From Salvia splendens (lineage: Eukaryota > Streptophyta > Magnoliopsida > Lamiales > Lamiaceae), in contig NC_056052.1 of assembly GCF_004379255.2 (NCBI RefSeq), positions 14,478,589 through 14,542,588 of the forward strand: a stretch of 64,000 bases of DNA, read 5' to 3'. A program made the translations under genes and the position numbers. Under the pieces are notes generated by a model. The model searched no databases and was not told the origin of the DNA. It saw only the letters and a program-made list of their open reading frames with translations. Shown here one piece after another: positions 1 to 11,025 of the stretch. Position 1 is the stretch's first letter, and the number at the start of each line of letters is the position of its first letter.

Positions 1-309
1 AGTTCTGGCGGCAGCTCAAAACACGAATACCTGGGGTTCGAATTTTTTTTCCTTTTTCTTATTTATTTATCTATGAAATTTACGTAAAAGAATTCAAATA
101 ATCACGATAAAAATTGCAATTTTTTTATATAAATTTAAGTGAGACTACAATTCTACAAGTTACAACTTACAACAATTACAAATTTACAATTCACTAAAGA
201 CTTGAAGTCTTAAACAATAAATTAAAATACAAAGAGACTACAGTAAAGCTATTTACAAATTAGAAAAATAGACTTGAATCACTTTAAGTTTTGAACAATA
301 AATTTATAA

Positions 310-486
310 GTATATACTCATGGTCGGCGAAGGAGATGTTTCTACATAACTAAATTGATAACACCCTTAGCAATTCAACCTTAAATGTTGAGTTTAGTCT
401 AACAATCAACAATTATGGTAGAATTGTCAAAAGTTTCCCGAATTTAGTCTTATCGAAAAGTCTCCTTCACCGACTAGAGTATATAC
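310..486. repeat. Imperfect inverted repeat, about 30-bp arms
   Basis: The left arm at 310-340 (gtatatactcatggtcgg, then cgaaggagatgttt) is the imperfect reverse complement of 457-486 (aaaagtctccttcaccga, then ctagagtatatac). About 115 bp separate the arms. It could be a small foldback element or a hairpin in a transposon end. No target duplication was identified. Confidence 0.5.
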
Positions 487-567
487 AAATACAATTATTT
501 AATTGTATTAGCATATTTTAAAGTTGAAACAAATAAAAAAAAGAAATAAAAGAAAAAAGGACTTGAG

Positions 568-596
568 CTCAACTTAAATTTAAAATTTAAGTTGAG
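568..596. repeat. Perfect 29-bp palindrome
   Basis: Arms of 14 bp (ctcaacttaaattt and its exact reverse complement) flank a single central A. It is immediately followed by 'gtgcctacgtatcctc'. It could be a hairpin or a transposon-internal motif. No function is assigned. Confidence 0.75.
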
Positions 597-739
597 GTGC
601 CTACGTATCCTCAATAATCATTTGCATTGGGGAATAAAAGTCCACGTAGTTGTCTTACCTTACTTACCTATATGGCTTGGCTGGCGGTTGACGGTTGGGC
701 TACGATGCTTCACCCCGGTGAATTATTCACCCGATTCCT

Positions 740-875
740 CCGCACGAGTATCCCAATCAGGTTCTTGTTGCACACGGTTCAAAAACCGCCGGTTCCGGTT
801 CGGACCAGCGGTTCACGGTTCAAGATTTCCTTGAACCTGAACCGGCCCGCCGAGGTTCCCGGCGGTTCTTTTTTC
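740..875. repeat. GGTTC/GAACC-rich block, possibly a subterminal region of a hAT element
   Basis: Dense GGTTC-type words on both strands (ccggttccggttcgg, gcggttcacggttc, ccttgaacctgaaccgg, ggcggttc) occur within about 130 bp and are much more GC-rich than their surroundings. Similar simple GGTTC clusters occur near the ends of some plant hAT elements, which is my weak reason for the suggestion. No transposase frame or terminal repeat is visible. Confidence 0.3.
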
Positions 876-1533
876 TACATATCAAACCATGCAAATCTTT
901 CAAAACTCATAACACATTTGTATTCCAAACAAAACACTCATGCACTTCACATATATGTTTGAAACAACATTCTTAAATTACTCATTTATTTTCTAAAAAA
1001 AAAATTTTTTTTTTAACATTCTCAAAACAACTCATCAACTTTCGTCCTTCATGTAAAACACTCCATCATCCTATGTTCACATGCTCACGTCGTAGTACTT
1101 TCACACATATAAAACATACTTAGTCATCATACTAGTCTTGCTCATGCTCCATATAATCACATCATAACAATATCATGATCAACATACCACACGTGCTTAG
1201 ATCATCTTGTCAATCATGCGCATACTTCACATATATAACACGTGCTTACATTTTCATGTCAATCGTACTCATATTCCACATAATCATATCATCAAAATTC
1301 ATCTTCACGTATAACATTCATTCACATGCGTACACTTGCCAAAACATCCTCATCATATCATCATCAATTTCATACATCGATCTCACATTCTTTCAACAAC
1401 TTAAAACATACCTCACTTTCTTTGGTTGAGCGTGATGCTTTGGATGTTGAGCCTTCGTGACACTTCCAGTTTAAGGTTTACTATTCTAGACTTAAGGTGA
1501 AAGAAGACTCTCGGACCAGAGCAAAAGAACGAA

Positions 1534-1545
1534 GCTCTGATACCA
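1534..1545 (-). promoter_or_regulatory. Primer binding site (tRNA-iMet type) of the left-edge Gypsy element
   Basis: The plus strand reads gctctgatacca, so the minus strand is TGGTATCAGAGC, the usual initiator-methionine tRNA PBS. It lies 3 bp from the LTR that starts at 1549. This sets the element's orientation (minus) and shows that the LTR at 1549-4101 is its 5' LTR. Confidence 0.88.
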
Positions 1546-2639
1546 CTCTGTCACGACCGCCCATACTAGGGGTGTTACAAACGAGGCGATCGTGACCAAG
1601 GGACAAACATTTAAGAATATCATTTAAGGATTTTAGTTCATAAGAAAGACTCAAGTAGCTTGAAAGAATAGTATTTTAGTTCAAAAATATAGCAGCGGAA
1701 ATAAGGTTTTAAAGAGAGTCAAGGATGACGCCTATGTATGAAGACACAACGCATCCATATTCCCTATGCCGACTCAACATCCACCGCAACATCCCGCTCA
1801 ACCTGCACATAGGGAAAACACATGCAGGGCTGAGTACTTGATGTACTCAATGGGCTCATGCCGAAATTTTTCTTCATAAAAACAGTTATGTCATCCATAT
1901 CAGTGATCTCGAGTTTTATGTGTAGTTAAGAAATATCACGAGAACACAAAAATATTTCGAAGTCTGGCCAGACAATCAATCTCCCCACTTTCTCATCAAT
2001 CATTCAATCACATTCTCTTTCCATAGTGCGACGAAAGTGTGGCCACACTATTCGCCCACGAGACCGGCCGACTAGCAAGGACGGCTCACGATCCCACTTG
2101 TGTACACAGCCTGATAGGGTTTGCGGCCCTACTCAGACCCGAATTCGTTTCATTCATTCATTACAGCCATATAGCCTAACGGAGCAAGCTCAGACGAACT
2201 AGGCATCAGGCAACAATCTCATAACAAAACATCATGGCATGACATAACACTTTAAACCACCCTTATTTCTCCATAATCATACTTTTGAAAGCGTAAAAGA
2301 GTTTAGTAAAAGAAAGCTCACCTCGTTTGCTTAAACCATTCAACATCCATTTAAGGCAACCCTCGTTCCTCGAGCTCACGTATACTCAATCACCCTTGCC
2401 AACGACAACACAAATCAGCCTTTCGTAAACTTATATTATCATGCATGTCCTATTGTTTCTCTCTCATCGTTATTCTCCATTTACCCAACCCAACGTTCGT
2501 CACAAAGGTGGAAAAATAAACCATAATATATTTCAACATATCACACGTGATCGCATTGGTAAACACATTCCTTGGACATACATGCATCATATAATACTTT
2601 TAAACTTGGAAATAAGTGTCATTTTAATAAGACAGAAAA

Positions 2640-3350
2640 CCGGCAGAATTGCGCGACCGTTTTGTAAAAATTACTATAAAATCACCCAATATCAAAAGAT
2701 GCTAAATTTTGGTCACAATACAGAGGACACATTCAAGTTCATCCATGAAAATTTTCATATCGAAATCACGCCATTTAGTCAGTCATTTCACATATTGAAC
2801 TCTCTGGTCAGAACATATAATTTCTGACAGTATTGCGCAGTAAACTTCAAAAATTCACCAAAAATTCATCCTTCCTCATATGATGCTAAACTTTGGTCAC
2901 AACACATTAGACACATTCAAGTTCACCCAGTTAAAATTTCACACCGAAATCGTGTCATTTGGTCAGTCAAAACATTTATGCAACTCTCTGATCGGAACAT
3001 AAAATTCTAGCAGCACTGCGCAGTTCATTTGAAAAATTCACCGTAAATTCATACGATGTCCAATAAGGCTGAAATTTTCACAAGACTCAGAAGACACTCC
3101 AAATTTTCATCTAGTTCAAGAATCAAATCGATCGGAGGTCATTTGGTTGGTCAAACAGATTTCGAAACATTCTGGCCTAGAACACACGTTACTGGCAGAA
3201 TTGCGCAGTCAACTTCAAACATATTTCAAAAATTCATTTTTCGACAAAAAGGGCTGAAATTTATACGAGACACAGAAATCACCTTTAAACTTACTCAGTA
3301 AAATTTTCGTATCAAAATTCGACCGTTTGGTCAGTCAAATACATGTCGGA
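2640..3350. repeat. Four diverged tandem units of about 184 bp inside the LTR
   Basis: A GCGC core within '(a/t)ttgcgc(a/g)' or 'actgcgcag' recurs at about 2651, 2835, 3018 and 3203, spaced 183-185 bp. Between cores the order is shared: a 'aaaattca' stretch, 'gatgctaaa(t/c)tttggtcacaa' or its relic, 'gacacattcaagttcat/c' and 'ttggtcagtca'. Units are clearly diverged, so the amplification is old. Confidence 0.75.
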
Positions 3351-3861
3351 ATCCACTGTCCGAACACCACATACTCAAAATTTCGAAATTTGAGTTTCTT
3401 CCACAATCATCCAAATAAAATTTTCTCATGCTTATAACACACAATCATGCTTGATAAGACTCTCTTAACATGTTTGCACATAAACTTAGATCATTTATCA
3501 AGGATTCAAATCAAACTTCACACAACTTAATCAACAATAGCATAACTATCAAAGTTCTCAAGCAAACTCACTTTCCCACCGATTAACTTTGCGATCTATG
3601 ATTCCTACACCCTCTATATGCATGTAGGATTCAAGAATAAAGTTTCAATGAAGGAGATGAGAAGGAAATCTTAGTTATACCTTCTTGAATCAAGAAAATG
3701 AACGGTAGAAACAAACGTTGACACGATTCGTCCTTCTCCCTTCACTGCTGCCGCCGCTGCCACGAATCCGCCGTCGCGGATCCGCCGCCATCGGCTCCTC
3801 CTCTCTCTTCTCTCTCTCGGATTCTCGATTGCGAAAGAAAATAAAATGAAATGAAAGGAGG

Positions 3862-3875
3862 TTGTATTTATAGAA
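3862..3875 (-). promoter_or_regulatory. TATA-like box of the left-edge LTR
   Basis: The minus strand reads TTCTATAAATACAACC. It lies about 230 bp inside the LTR from its 5' end and just upstream of a CT/GA-rich then GCC-rich leader, the usual layout of a U3 promoter followed by R/U5. The start of transcription cannot be placed. Confidence 0.5.
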
Positions 3876-4212
3876 AATATTTTCATAAAAGACAAAAATT
3901 CACGTCTTTTCGTTTCGATGTGACGCGTAATTAATGCGGCGTTGAAAAATGTGCCTGATGTGACGTGGTTCTTATCCACTTGGAAAACGTGCCTGATGTG
4001 ACGCGGTTCTTATCCAACTTTTCGTCTCGATTTGTTGTCGAAAGTGTATTTGATACGTGGTTTATTCTTTCGTGTAGGTAACGATTTAACGGGTCGTTAC
4101 AAGTTTTGACTATAATATTTAGACAACGGACTAAGGCCAATTTTCTAGCCTTTATTTTATTTTCTATTGAGTATTTAGGGTTTTCTAAACACTTATAAAT
4201 AGTGATGTCCTT

Positions 4213-4362
4213 GTTTTTTTTTTTTTTTTAAAATAACTCCTATACGAAGGAGAAAATTACAAATAAACTCCTATACTATAGAAAGGAGGAAATTACAATT
4301 GATGAAGAGGGCTCGAACTCGGCACCTCATACAATAATGTCTAAGCTCCTTGCCGCTAGGAC
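4213..4362 (-). mobile_element. tRNA-derived SINE
   Basis: On the minus strand it has a box A-like CCTAGCGGCAAGGAGC, then a box B-like GAGTTCGAGCC (with GAGGTGCC before it), then an AT-rich body ending in oligo(A) (the T run at 4213-4230). This copy has an extra 'aactcctata...gaaggag' block in its 3' part. The boxes are those of RNA polymerase III tRNA-type promoters. Confidence 0.7.
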
Positions 4363-4382
4363 TTAGGGTTTAGGGTTTAGGG

Positions 4383-4506
4383 TTTTTTTATAAAAAAACT
4401 CCTGTATAAAGGAGAAAATTTAAAATGATATCAAGATGGCTTGAACTCGGCACCTCAAATAATAATGTCTAAGCTCAATGCCGCTAGGGCAAAGGCTTTA
4501 GACGGG
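4383..4506 (-). mobile_element. tRNA-derived SINE, 'actcctgtataaaggag' variant
   Basis: The minus strand shows CCCTAGCGGCATTGAGC (box A-like) and GAGTTCAAGCC (box B-like with one change). The same variant is found at 18671, 25001 and 31815, each at the same place in the satellite unit. Confidence 0.7.
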
Positions 4507-4511
4507 TTTAG

Positions 4512-4530
4512 CGTATAGGGTTTAGGGTTT
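4512..4530. repeat. Target-site duplication of LINE-1, 3' side
   Basis: The 19-bp sequence cgtatagggtttagggttt is repeated exactly at 16073-16091 on the other side of LINE-1, and a third time at 16266-16284 beyond a SINE. Confidence 0.85.
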
Positions 4531-4550
4531 TTTTTTTTCCTCAAACACCA

Positions 4551-4849
4551 TCACGGCGGGGGGTTAAGGCGGACCCCCAACCTGTATATATCAAAAATCA
4601 CCAAAGGAACATACATCAGCCGAGCCCAAAAGTGACTCGGTCCGCACGAGAGATACAAATCACAAGAGCTAACAAAGCTACTATGGTATCCCCACAGATC
4701 GGGTACTAACCATCTAACTAAAGAGAGAATAAGCATAACAAAGCTATACATCATAAAAAGAAAAAGGATGATGGCCAAATGCGGGCCAAATCCAAAGGAA
4801 ATCAAAAAACATAAATCAAAACCACGAACCAAGTAAAGTAGTCATCCAT
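4551..4849 (-). pseudogene. Small hydrophobic ORF after LINE ORF2 (LINE-1 copy, frameshifted)
   Basis: An ATG at 4847-4849 overlaps the ORF2 stop (4842-4844) by 8 nt. Compared with the copies at 28806 and 53660, a one-base indel in a T run splits this copy after about 15 codons, and the rest (4551-4832) is open in another frame. The homologous product is about 99 residues, very hydrophobic, with three possible membrane segments. No known family is recognised. It may be just 3' UTR sequence that is open by chance (see findings). Confidence 0.35.
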
Positions 4850-7229
4850 CTCGATATCTGAATCTGAAGTTCGGATAGCCCAACTGGTCCATCCTGACGA
4901 GCGACTTCAAATACCGAGGCGCTGAATCCGCATCAAAGAAGGTGATGGCAGGGGTCTGGGCCCCCCTACCTGCCAAAAAGTCTGCTGGCCTGTTGCCCTC
5001 TCGATAGATGTGAGAGAACATAAACTGTATCTGTGCGAGCAAAGTACGAATGCGAGCCATGTGATGTCTCACATCCGCTGCTCCTCCGCGTCCTGAAGTG
5101 AACACCGCGACCACTGCTGCCGCATCCATCTCGACCCAAACCTGCGAGGAGAACTGCATAGCCAGTGTCAGCTCGTGAAGAAGAGCTAAAAGCTCCACCT
5201 CGAAGGCCGACCCAGCTACGAGAGGCGTACAAAAGGCCCCCAAGAGAGAACCATCTGAGCCCCGAACCACCCCCCACCGCCTGCCTGACCCGTCGAGCTA
5301 TTAAAGGCCCCGTCGGTGTTCAGCTTCACCCAAGGATCGTCGGGTGGATGCCAAAGCACTTGCAGGGACCTCAGAACTCGCCGGTGAGGAGGCGCCAAAG
5401 GCATGAAGTCAACGGCCGGGGTGCAACCGCGCTAATGAAGGGGGAGTAGCACACCCGCCGCCACCAAGATCCGCAGGTGCCGAACAACCTGCCAAAAAAC
5501 ATGTGAAGAACGAAAAGAAATGCCGCGATGCTTGCAGCTATTCCTCTCCGTCCAGATAAACCAGTATACCAAACATGGAATAATGAAGCTGATGTGCAAG
5601 GCGGTGGCCCTGTGAGAGGACCTCCACCAAAAACCTAATCTATGTGCAATATCGGTGCACGTGTGAATGTGTGTGCTTATTTAAGGGAACCAGCCATCGA
5701 AGTAATCCCAAACCGATCTCGCCAGAGGACTCGACACAAACAAATGCTGAAATGACTCGACTGAAATAGAAGAGACACAACAGAGACACTTGGATGCAAG
5801 AGAGATACCACGGGCCTGAACATAACACTCAACAGGGAGCCTCTAGAGGAGGAGGCGCCAGATGAAGACAGAGATGGTAGGGGTCAGCCCAGCATTCCAA
5901 ACCATGCGAAGTCCAAAATGTCTAGGGGACCTTGTCCGGATGAGCTTCCATGCTGAGGCCGTCGAGAACTCGCCATCGCCAGTGATGCTCCATTGCATCA
6001 CATCCCGCCTGCCCACCTCAATCGGGACTGCCCTGATAAGATCCAACACATGCAAAGGCACACCATACAAAGCCAGATAATCATGCAAATTTTCAACATG
6101 CCAAGTATGATCATGCCAGAATCTAGAGACCTCGGCGGCAGGAAGATCAGTCCCGGGCGGACAATAGGTCCTAAGGGGGCGATCCCCGACCCACACGTCG
6201 TCCCAGAAACTAATCCGTCCTTCGCCTAGGGACCACCTAATGAGACCATGAACCTGACCCCTAATATCCGTGAGACGATGCCAGATAGGACTATCATGCA
6301 CAGAGTAAGGAGAAATGAAAGCACGACCAGCATGGAAACAATACTTGCGCATGGTGAACTGCGCCCAAAGTGAATCCTGCGCGAGAATTCTCCACCAGAG
6401 CTTGATGCTGAAAGCTTTGACGACCTCGCGGAAACGACGGATGCCGAGGCCTCCCTCATCCAACGGTAGGCAAATCTTCTTCTTCCAGCTAACCCAGTGA
6501 ATCTTCCTCTGCTCCCCAACCGTGCCCCAAAAGAATCGGGCCAAGATCTGCTCCAACTCCCTCATCCAATACTCATACGGCTTCAGGACCTGGAAGATGT
6601 GAAGAGGGATGGTGACAAGGGTACTCTTGATCAAAGCGAGGCGCCCTCCAAGAGAAAGATGTCTGTGAGACCAACTGTGAATCCGGTCCACCATCTTCTG
6701 TCGGATATCTAAAATGTAGCCGGCCTTTAGGCCCCCCTTATAGATAGGGACACCAAGGTAACTGAAAGGGAGGAATCCCTGCTGGAATCCACTCGCCTCT
6801 GCCACCTCAGCCGCCCAAGCGTCGAACTTCTCAAAGAGGTAGAAATGACTCTTTCCCCTGTTCACCATCTGACCCGACACGGCGGAATAGTGCTCGATAC
6901 AATGTACCAGCCTCTCCACGTCATCGGCATAAGACAAATGGGGTATGACCGGCGCTCGCCTAGCATATCTATACTCCATATCGGGATGTGTGTCAACAAG
7001 TCTGTTCAAGCTCCTCGAAAGATAATTTGCAGCAAGCACAAACAGCGACGGCGATAACGGATCTCCCTGGTGAAGACCCCTCGTAGACTGGAAGAAACCT
7101 GCCGGAGCCCCGTTCACAAGCACTGATAACCAGCATGAAGAGATGCATCGGTCGACCATACTCACCCACCCCGGCGGGAATCCTATCCTCTCAAGCACCA
7201 GGAGGAGGAAAGGCCACTCCACTCGATCA
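4842..7229 (-). pseudogene. LINE-1 ORF2, C-terminal part: RT, zinc-binding region and RNase H (broken)
   Basis: Right to left, 5843-7222 encodes most of the RT: FPPGWVSMVDRCISSCW, the GLHQGDPLSP motif, the catalytic YADD motif, the thumb region and the zinc-binding 'MVWNAGLTPTISVFIW' segment. Ten residues just after YADD-V, present in the LINE-3 copy (IIFVRAHRQS), are missing in frame. A stop at 5843 replaces a His codon. The RNase H part (LNTDGAF, WVEMDAAAVVAVF, REGNRPADFLAGRG) is spread over two frames because of a frameshift near 5270-5290. The frame ends at 4842. The 5' half of the gene is at 11348-13093 beyond the Copia element. Confidence 0.88.
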
Positions 7230-7234
7230 TAGGC
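7230..7234. repeat. Copia target-site duplication, left (TAGGC)
   Basis: TAGGC is repeated at 11343-11347. Removing the element restores 'gatcataggccttagcc', exactly what LINE-3 reads at 31514-31530. Confidence 0.92.
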
Positions 7235-7551
7235 TGTGAGTATGATGACTCAATCTCACCTAAGATCGAAGATGATTCCAGCTAAGTGAAGAAGAAGAGC
7301 TGTTAAAGCTGATCTCAAGCTTCAACACTTAGGAGCCGTCCGATGCGATCTTAATTGGGAGTTTAAATCCTGATCGTCCGATTCAACTAACCGTTGGATG
7401 TTAGTTTTAAATGGCTGTTGTGAAATTAGTGAGTTAGTTTTCAATTTCGTGTGTGAGCTGAGCTCGTTTTTCTCTCTCGATTCAATAAGAAATTTTTCTT
7501 CCAAATCCATTCCACACTTTCAATTCAAGCTCGCATTCATCCAATCTAACA
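7235..7551 (+). repeat. Copia 5' LTR
   Basis: 317 bp, from TGTGAGTATGATGAC to CCAATCTAACA. It matches 11026-11342 except at three sites: cactt/cactc, gatgtt/gatatt, gcattc/gcgttc. Confidence 0.93.
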
Positions 7552-7554
7552 AAT

Positions 7555-7572
7555 TGGCGCCGTCTGTGGGAA
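7555..7572 (+). promoter_or_regulatory. Copia primer binding site
   Basis: TGGCGCCGTCTGTGGGAA begins three bases after the LTR end. It has the TGG start that pairs with a tRNA 3' CCA. Which tRNA it matches was not determined. Confidence 0.7.
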
Positions 7573-7629
7573 AGCGTGTTGAAGACGACGAGCTGATTTG
7601 ATTTTCTGGAAGCGGATCCACGAAGAAAC

Positions 7630-10600
7630 ATGGCTTCTAGGTTTGAGGCCGAGAAATTCACAGGCAAGAATGACTTCGCCCTCTGGAGGATGAAGATGAG
7701 AGCGATGTTGATTCAACAAGGCCTGGCATCTGCGATCACGGTCGAGGAGAAGGACGGGAAAGGCAAAGAGGTCCTGGATGAGAAGGCCGTTGCCAAGAAA
7801 GCTGAAGTGGAGGCTAAGGCGCATAGTGCGATCGTGCTTAGCCTCGGTGATAAAGTGCTACGTGAAGTCGCGAAGGAGAAAACCGCGGCTGACATCTTGA
7901 CGAAATTGGAAGATCTCTATCTGACAAAGTCTCTTGCAAACAGGTTATTCATGAAACAACGTCTCTATTCTTATAAGTTCTTGGAAGTGAATGGTATATT
8001 GGAGCAATTGGAAGATTTTAACAAAGCTGTAGATGACCTAGAGAATATTGATGTGTCAATTGGGGATGAAGACAAGGCTATTCTGTTGTTGAATGCTCTG
8101 CCAGCTGCATTTGATCAATTCAGAGATGCATTCTTGTATGGTCGCGATAGGACTATCAATCTCTTAGAAGTTCAGACGGCCTTGAGGGCTAAGGAGCTTC
8201 AAAAGAGTGAGTTGAAGGCTACTGATCAAAGTGCCGAAAGCCTCAACATCAAGAAATTCAAAGGCAAGAAACCGTTCAAGAAACCTTATGAGAATTACAA
8301 GAGTGCTCCATCACAACTGAAGGAGACTCGTTCTTGTCACTGGTGCAAGAAACCAGGCCACTTGAAGAGAGATTGTTTTGCGTGGAAAAGGAAGCAAGAG
8401 TCGGAGGGGAAAGCTGTTAACTCGGCTGAGGCAGTTGAAGATGATGAAGTTCATGAGGAATGTGTGCTAGGCAAGGCCAAGAAATTGCCATACTCAAAAG
8501 GTAATCACACTTCAACAAACCCCCTAGATTATGCACATAGCGACCTGTGGGGACCTGCACAAGAAAAATCAGTTGGAGGAGGCAGATATTATATGACTGT
8601 GATTGATGACTTCTCTAGAAAGATTTGGTTATTTATCTTGAAAGAGAAGTCTGAGGCATTCATCAAGTTTAAGGGATGGTGTGCTGAGGTGGAGGCTGAA
8701 AAGGGATCATGTCTGAAATGCTTAAGGACAGACAACGGCCTTGAGTATTTGTCTAAAGAATTTGATGTTTTTTGCAACCTTAAAGGCATAAAGAGGTATA
8801 GGACTGTTCCGATGAATCCCCAACAAAATGGGGTGGCAGAGAGGGCCAACAGAACCATTTTGGAGAGGGTTAGGTGTATGCTTATTGCCTCTGGAATGGA
8901 GAAAAAATTCTGGGCAGAAGCAGCCTCTACAGCAGTCAGATTATTAAATAAGTGCCCCTCATCAGCCATTGGTGGTGACACTCCAGATTTCCGGTGGTAT
9001 GGATCTTATGGAGGATATTCTGATTTGAGAACTTTTGGTTGCAAAGCATATGCTCATGTGAAGCAAGGAAAGCTGGAGCCTCGTGCTTTGAGGTGTGTGA
9101 TGTTGGGTTACCAGCATGGAGTTAAAGGATATAGGCTGTGGTGTGTAGAGCCTGGAAATGGAAGGATAGTGATAAGCAGAGATGTCACTTTCTGGGAGAA
9201 TGTTCTGCCATTCAAGAAATTTGCTGAAAAGGTAGCAGATGAATCTGGTGAAGACAGATCTAATTCTAGAATTGAGGTGGAGCTTGGGCCTCAGACTGAT
9301 GTCCCTATTGCTGATTCTGGAGAGCCTTTGTATAATGAGCAGGTACCTCAATCACCTCGATCTGAAGCAGACCAAAGTCACATGGGAAACTGGAAACTTG
9401 CAAGAGACAGATCAAGGAGAGTGATTAAGCCACCAGCAAGATACTCTGATGCAGAGTTTCTGTTTCATGCTTTGATGGTGGCAGAAGAGGTTGAGTATTT
9501 AGAGCCTAATTCATACAACGAGGCTATGCAAGGCAAGGAATGGGAAAGGTGGATGCAAGCAATGATTGAAGAGATAGAGTCCTTGCTCAAAAATGGCACT
9601 TGGGTGCTGGTTGAAAAACCTGATGGGAGAAGGGTTGTTAGTTGCAAGTGGATTTTTAAAAGGAAGATTGAAGCATCTCCAACAGAAGGTGTGAGGTTCA
9701 AGGCTCGGTTGGTTGCAAGAGGTTCACACAGGAGCATGGTGTGGATTTTGAGGAGGTGTTCAGTCCAGTAGTTAAGCATGCCTCTATCAGGATATTGTTG
9801 GCTATTGTTGCTAGGAGAGACTGGGAATTAGAGCAACTCAATGTAAAGACGGCCTTCTTGCATGGTGACCTTAAAGAAACCATATATGCAGCAACCTGAG
9901 GGATTCATCAGGCCTGAAGACAAAGGGAAGGTTTGTCTACTGAAAAAGAGTATATATGGGTTGAAACAGGCCTCTAGACAATGGCATAGGAAGTTTGATG
10001 AGCACATGATCAAGATTGGTTTTGTGAGCTCGAATTTTGATGAGTGTGTGTATATTAAACATGAAGGTGGAGCTGCAGTTGCATACCTATTGCTTTATGT
10101 TGATGACATGCTATTGGCTGGGGCTTGCAATACTGAAATCCAGAAGGTCAAAGATGAGTTGAGTTCAGTGTTTGAGATGAAAGATCTGGGCTCTGCTAAG
10201 AGGATTCTGGGGATGACAGTCATCAGAAATAGAAAAGAAAAGAAAATTTGGCTCACTCAGACTGACTATGTGTTGAGATTATTGAAGAAGTTTGGGTTGG
10301 ACGAGGTTAAAGAAGTGACAGTGCCTATGGGGCATCACTTTAAGCTGTCAATGGAGCAAAAGCCACAAACTGAGGCAGAGATGATTGAAATGCAAAAGAT
10401 CCCATATGCAAGCATGATTGGAAGTGCTATGTATGCTATGATTAGCACAAGGCCTGACATAGCTCAGGCCGTATCAGCAACCTCAAGATATATGTCCAAC
10501 CATGGCAAGGAACACTGGTCAGCTTTGAAATGGTTGATGAAATACTTGAAGGGTGCTAGCAATGTTGGCATTCTATTTGATGGTTGACTCTGATGTATTT

Positions 10601-11002
10601 ACTCTTTATGGCTCTGCTGTTAGATGGAAGAGCAGTTTGCAGGCAGTGGTTGCATTGTCAACTACTGAGGCAGAGTTTATGGCTCTAGCTGCTGCGGTGA
10701 AGGAAAGCTTCTGGCTAAGGGGGATATTGGGTGATTTTGGAGTAGTTCAAGAAACAATAGGGATTGGCTGTGATAATTCAAGTGCAATCAGCTTAGCCAA
10801 GCACCAAGTATACCATGAAAGGAGCAAGCACATTGATGTGCGTTTACACTTCATCCGAGAGAAGATTGAGGAGGGTGAAGTGAAGGTGTTCAAGGTAGAC
10901 ACTGCAGAGAATCCGGCTGACATGTTAACTAAGCCGCTACCTAAGGCAAAGCTAAAGTTGTGTATGGAACTGGTGAATCTGAGCAGCCTGGATCATGGGT
11001 GA
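7630..11002 (+). pseudogene. Copia gag-pol polyprotein with internal deletions and frameshifts
   Basis: The ATG at 7630 opens a 713-codon frame. Residues 1-220 are the Copia Gag (FTGKNDFALWRMKMRAML start). A CCHC knuckle follows, with C236, C239, H244 and C249. The protein then jumps from an acidic linker straight to ECVLGKAKK, the end of the GAG-pre-integrase region, so the protease and the histidine half of the integrase zinc finger are missing in frame. The integrase core has IDDF, RTDNG (D368) and the AERANR glutamate. RT starts with WKWIFK-type sequence, then one base is lost near 9720 and another near 9883. RT resumes at 9862-10587 with the catalytic YVDD at 10096-10107. A deletion after FDG/DSD removes the start of RNase H. 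The rest (10593-11002) holds STTEAEFMAL, SKHIDVR and the TKPLPK end. Confidence 0.9.
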
Positions 11003-11011
11003 GTTGAGTAA

Positions 11012-11025
11012 TCAAGGTGGAGATT
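11012..11025 (+). promoter_or_regulatory. Copia polypurine tract
   Basis: The purine-rich tcaaggtggagatt lies directly before the 3' LTR, where plus-strand DNA priming is expected. Confidence 0.75.

Larger units (their letters stand above)
1..1548 (-). other. Internal leader of a minus-strand Gypsy element, cut by the window edge, with no gene
   Basis: AT-rich sequence with no convincing ORF. The part next to the LTR (about 1420-1548) resembles the leader next to the PBS of the Tekay-like element at 46083-46218: both have a 'gttgagc...tgttgagccttc' block, an 'agactctcgg(a/t)ccagagc' block and then the primer binding site. I therefore read it as the 5' leader of a related element on the minus strand. 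Positions 1-880 may hold a nested fragment of another element (see the GGTTC-rich block and inverted repeats). Gag and pol, if present, lie left of the window. Confidence 0.55.
1549..4101 (-). mobile_element. 5' LTR (2.55 kb) of a chromovirus-like Gypsy element
   Basis: On the minus strand it begins TGTAACGACC (end at 4101) and ends at 1549 next to the PBS. Several blocks match the Tekay-like LTR at 37653-40559, for example 'gctgagtacttgatg(t/c)ac', a 'gaccggccgac...ggacggctcacgatcc' segment and 'agacccgaattcgtt', so the two belong to one clade but different families. The LTR holds a four-unit, roughly 184-bp tandem repeat, a TATA-like box and a GCC-rich leader (3743-3795). The flank at 4102 is the satellite ('agttttgactataat'). 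The other LTR and TSD are outside the window. Confidence 0.8.
4102..4511. repeat. Fragment of the 1.63-kb satellite with two SINE copies
   Basis: It carries the diagnostic 'ataatatttagacaa(c/t)gg' and 'cttataaatagtgatgtccttg' words, followed by two minus-strand SINEs and short TTTAGGG runs (4363-4386). It is bounded by the Gypsy LTR on the left and by the LINE-1 target duplication on the right. Confidence 0.8.

Noticed and set aside
592..962. Two overlapping frames (80 and 111 codons) near the left edge
   Set aside because: They are produced by the GGTTC-rich block and have no recognisable protein features.
2441..2827. 128-codon frame in the left-edge LTR
   Set aside because: It overlaps the 184-bp tandem repeat and is not open in the same way in the other units. 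No similarity is recognised.
4213..4362. Genuine tRNA genes at the 'gttcgaactc' sites
   Set aside because: Box A and B are present, but no acceptor stem or cloverleaf can be drawn, and the copies continue into an AT-rich body with oligo(A), as SINEs do.
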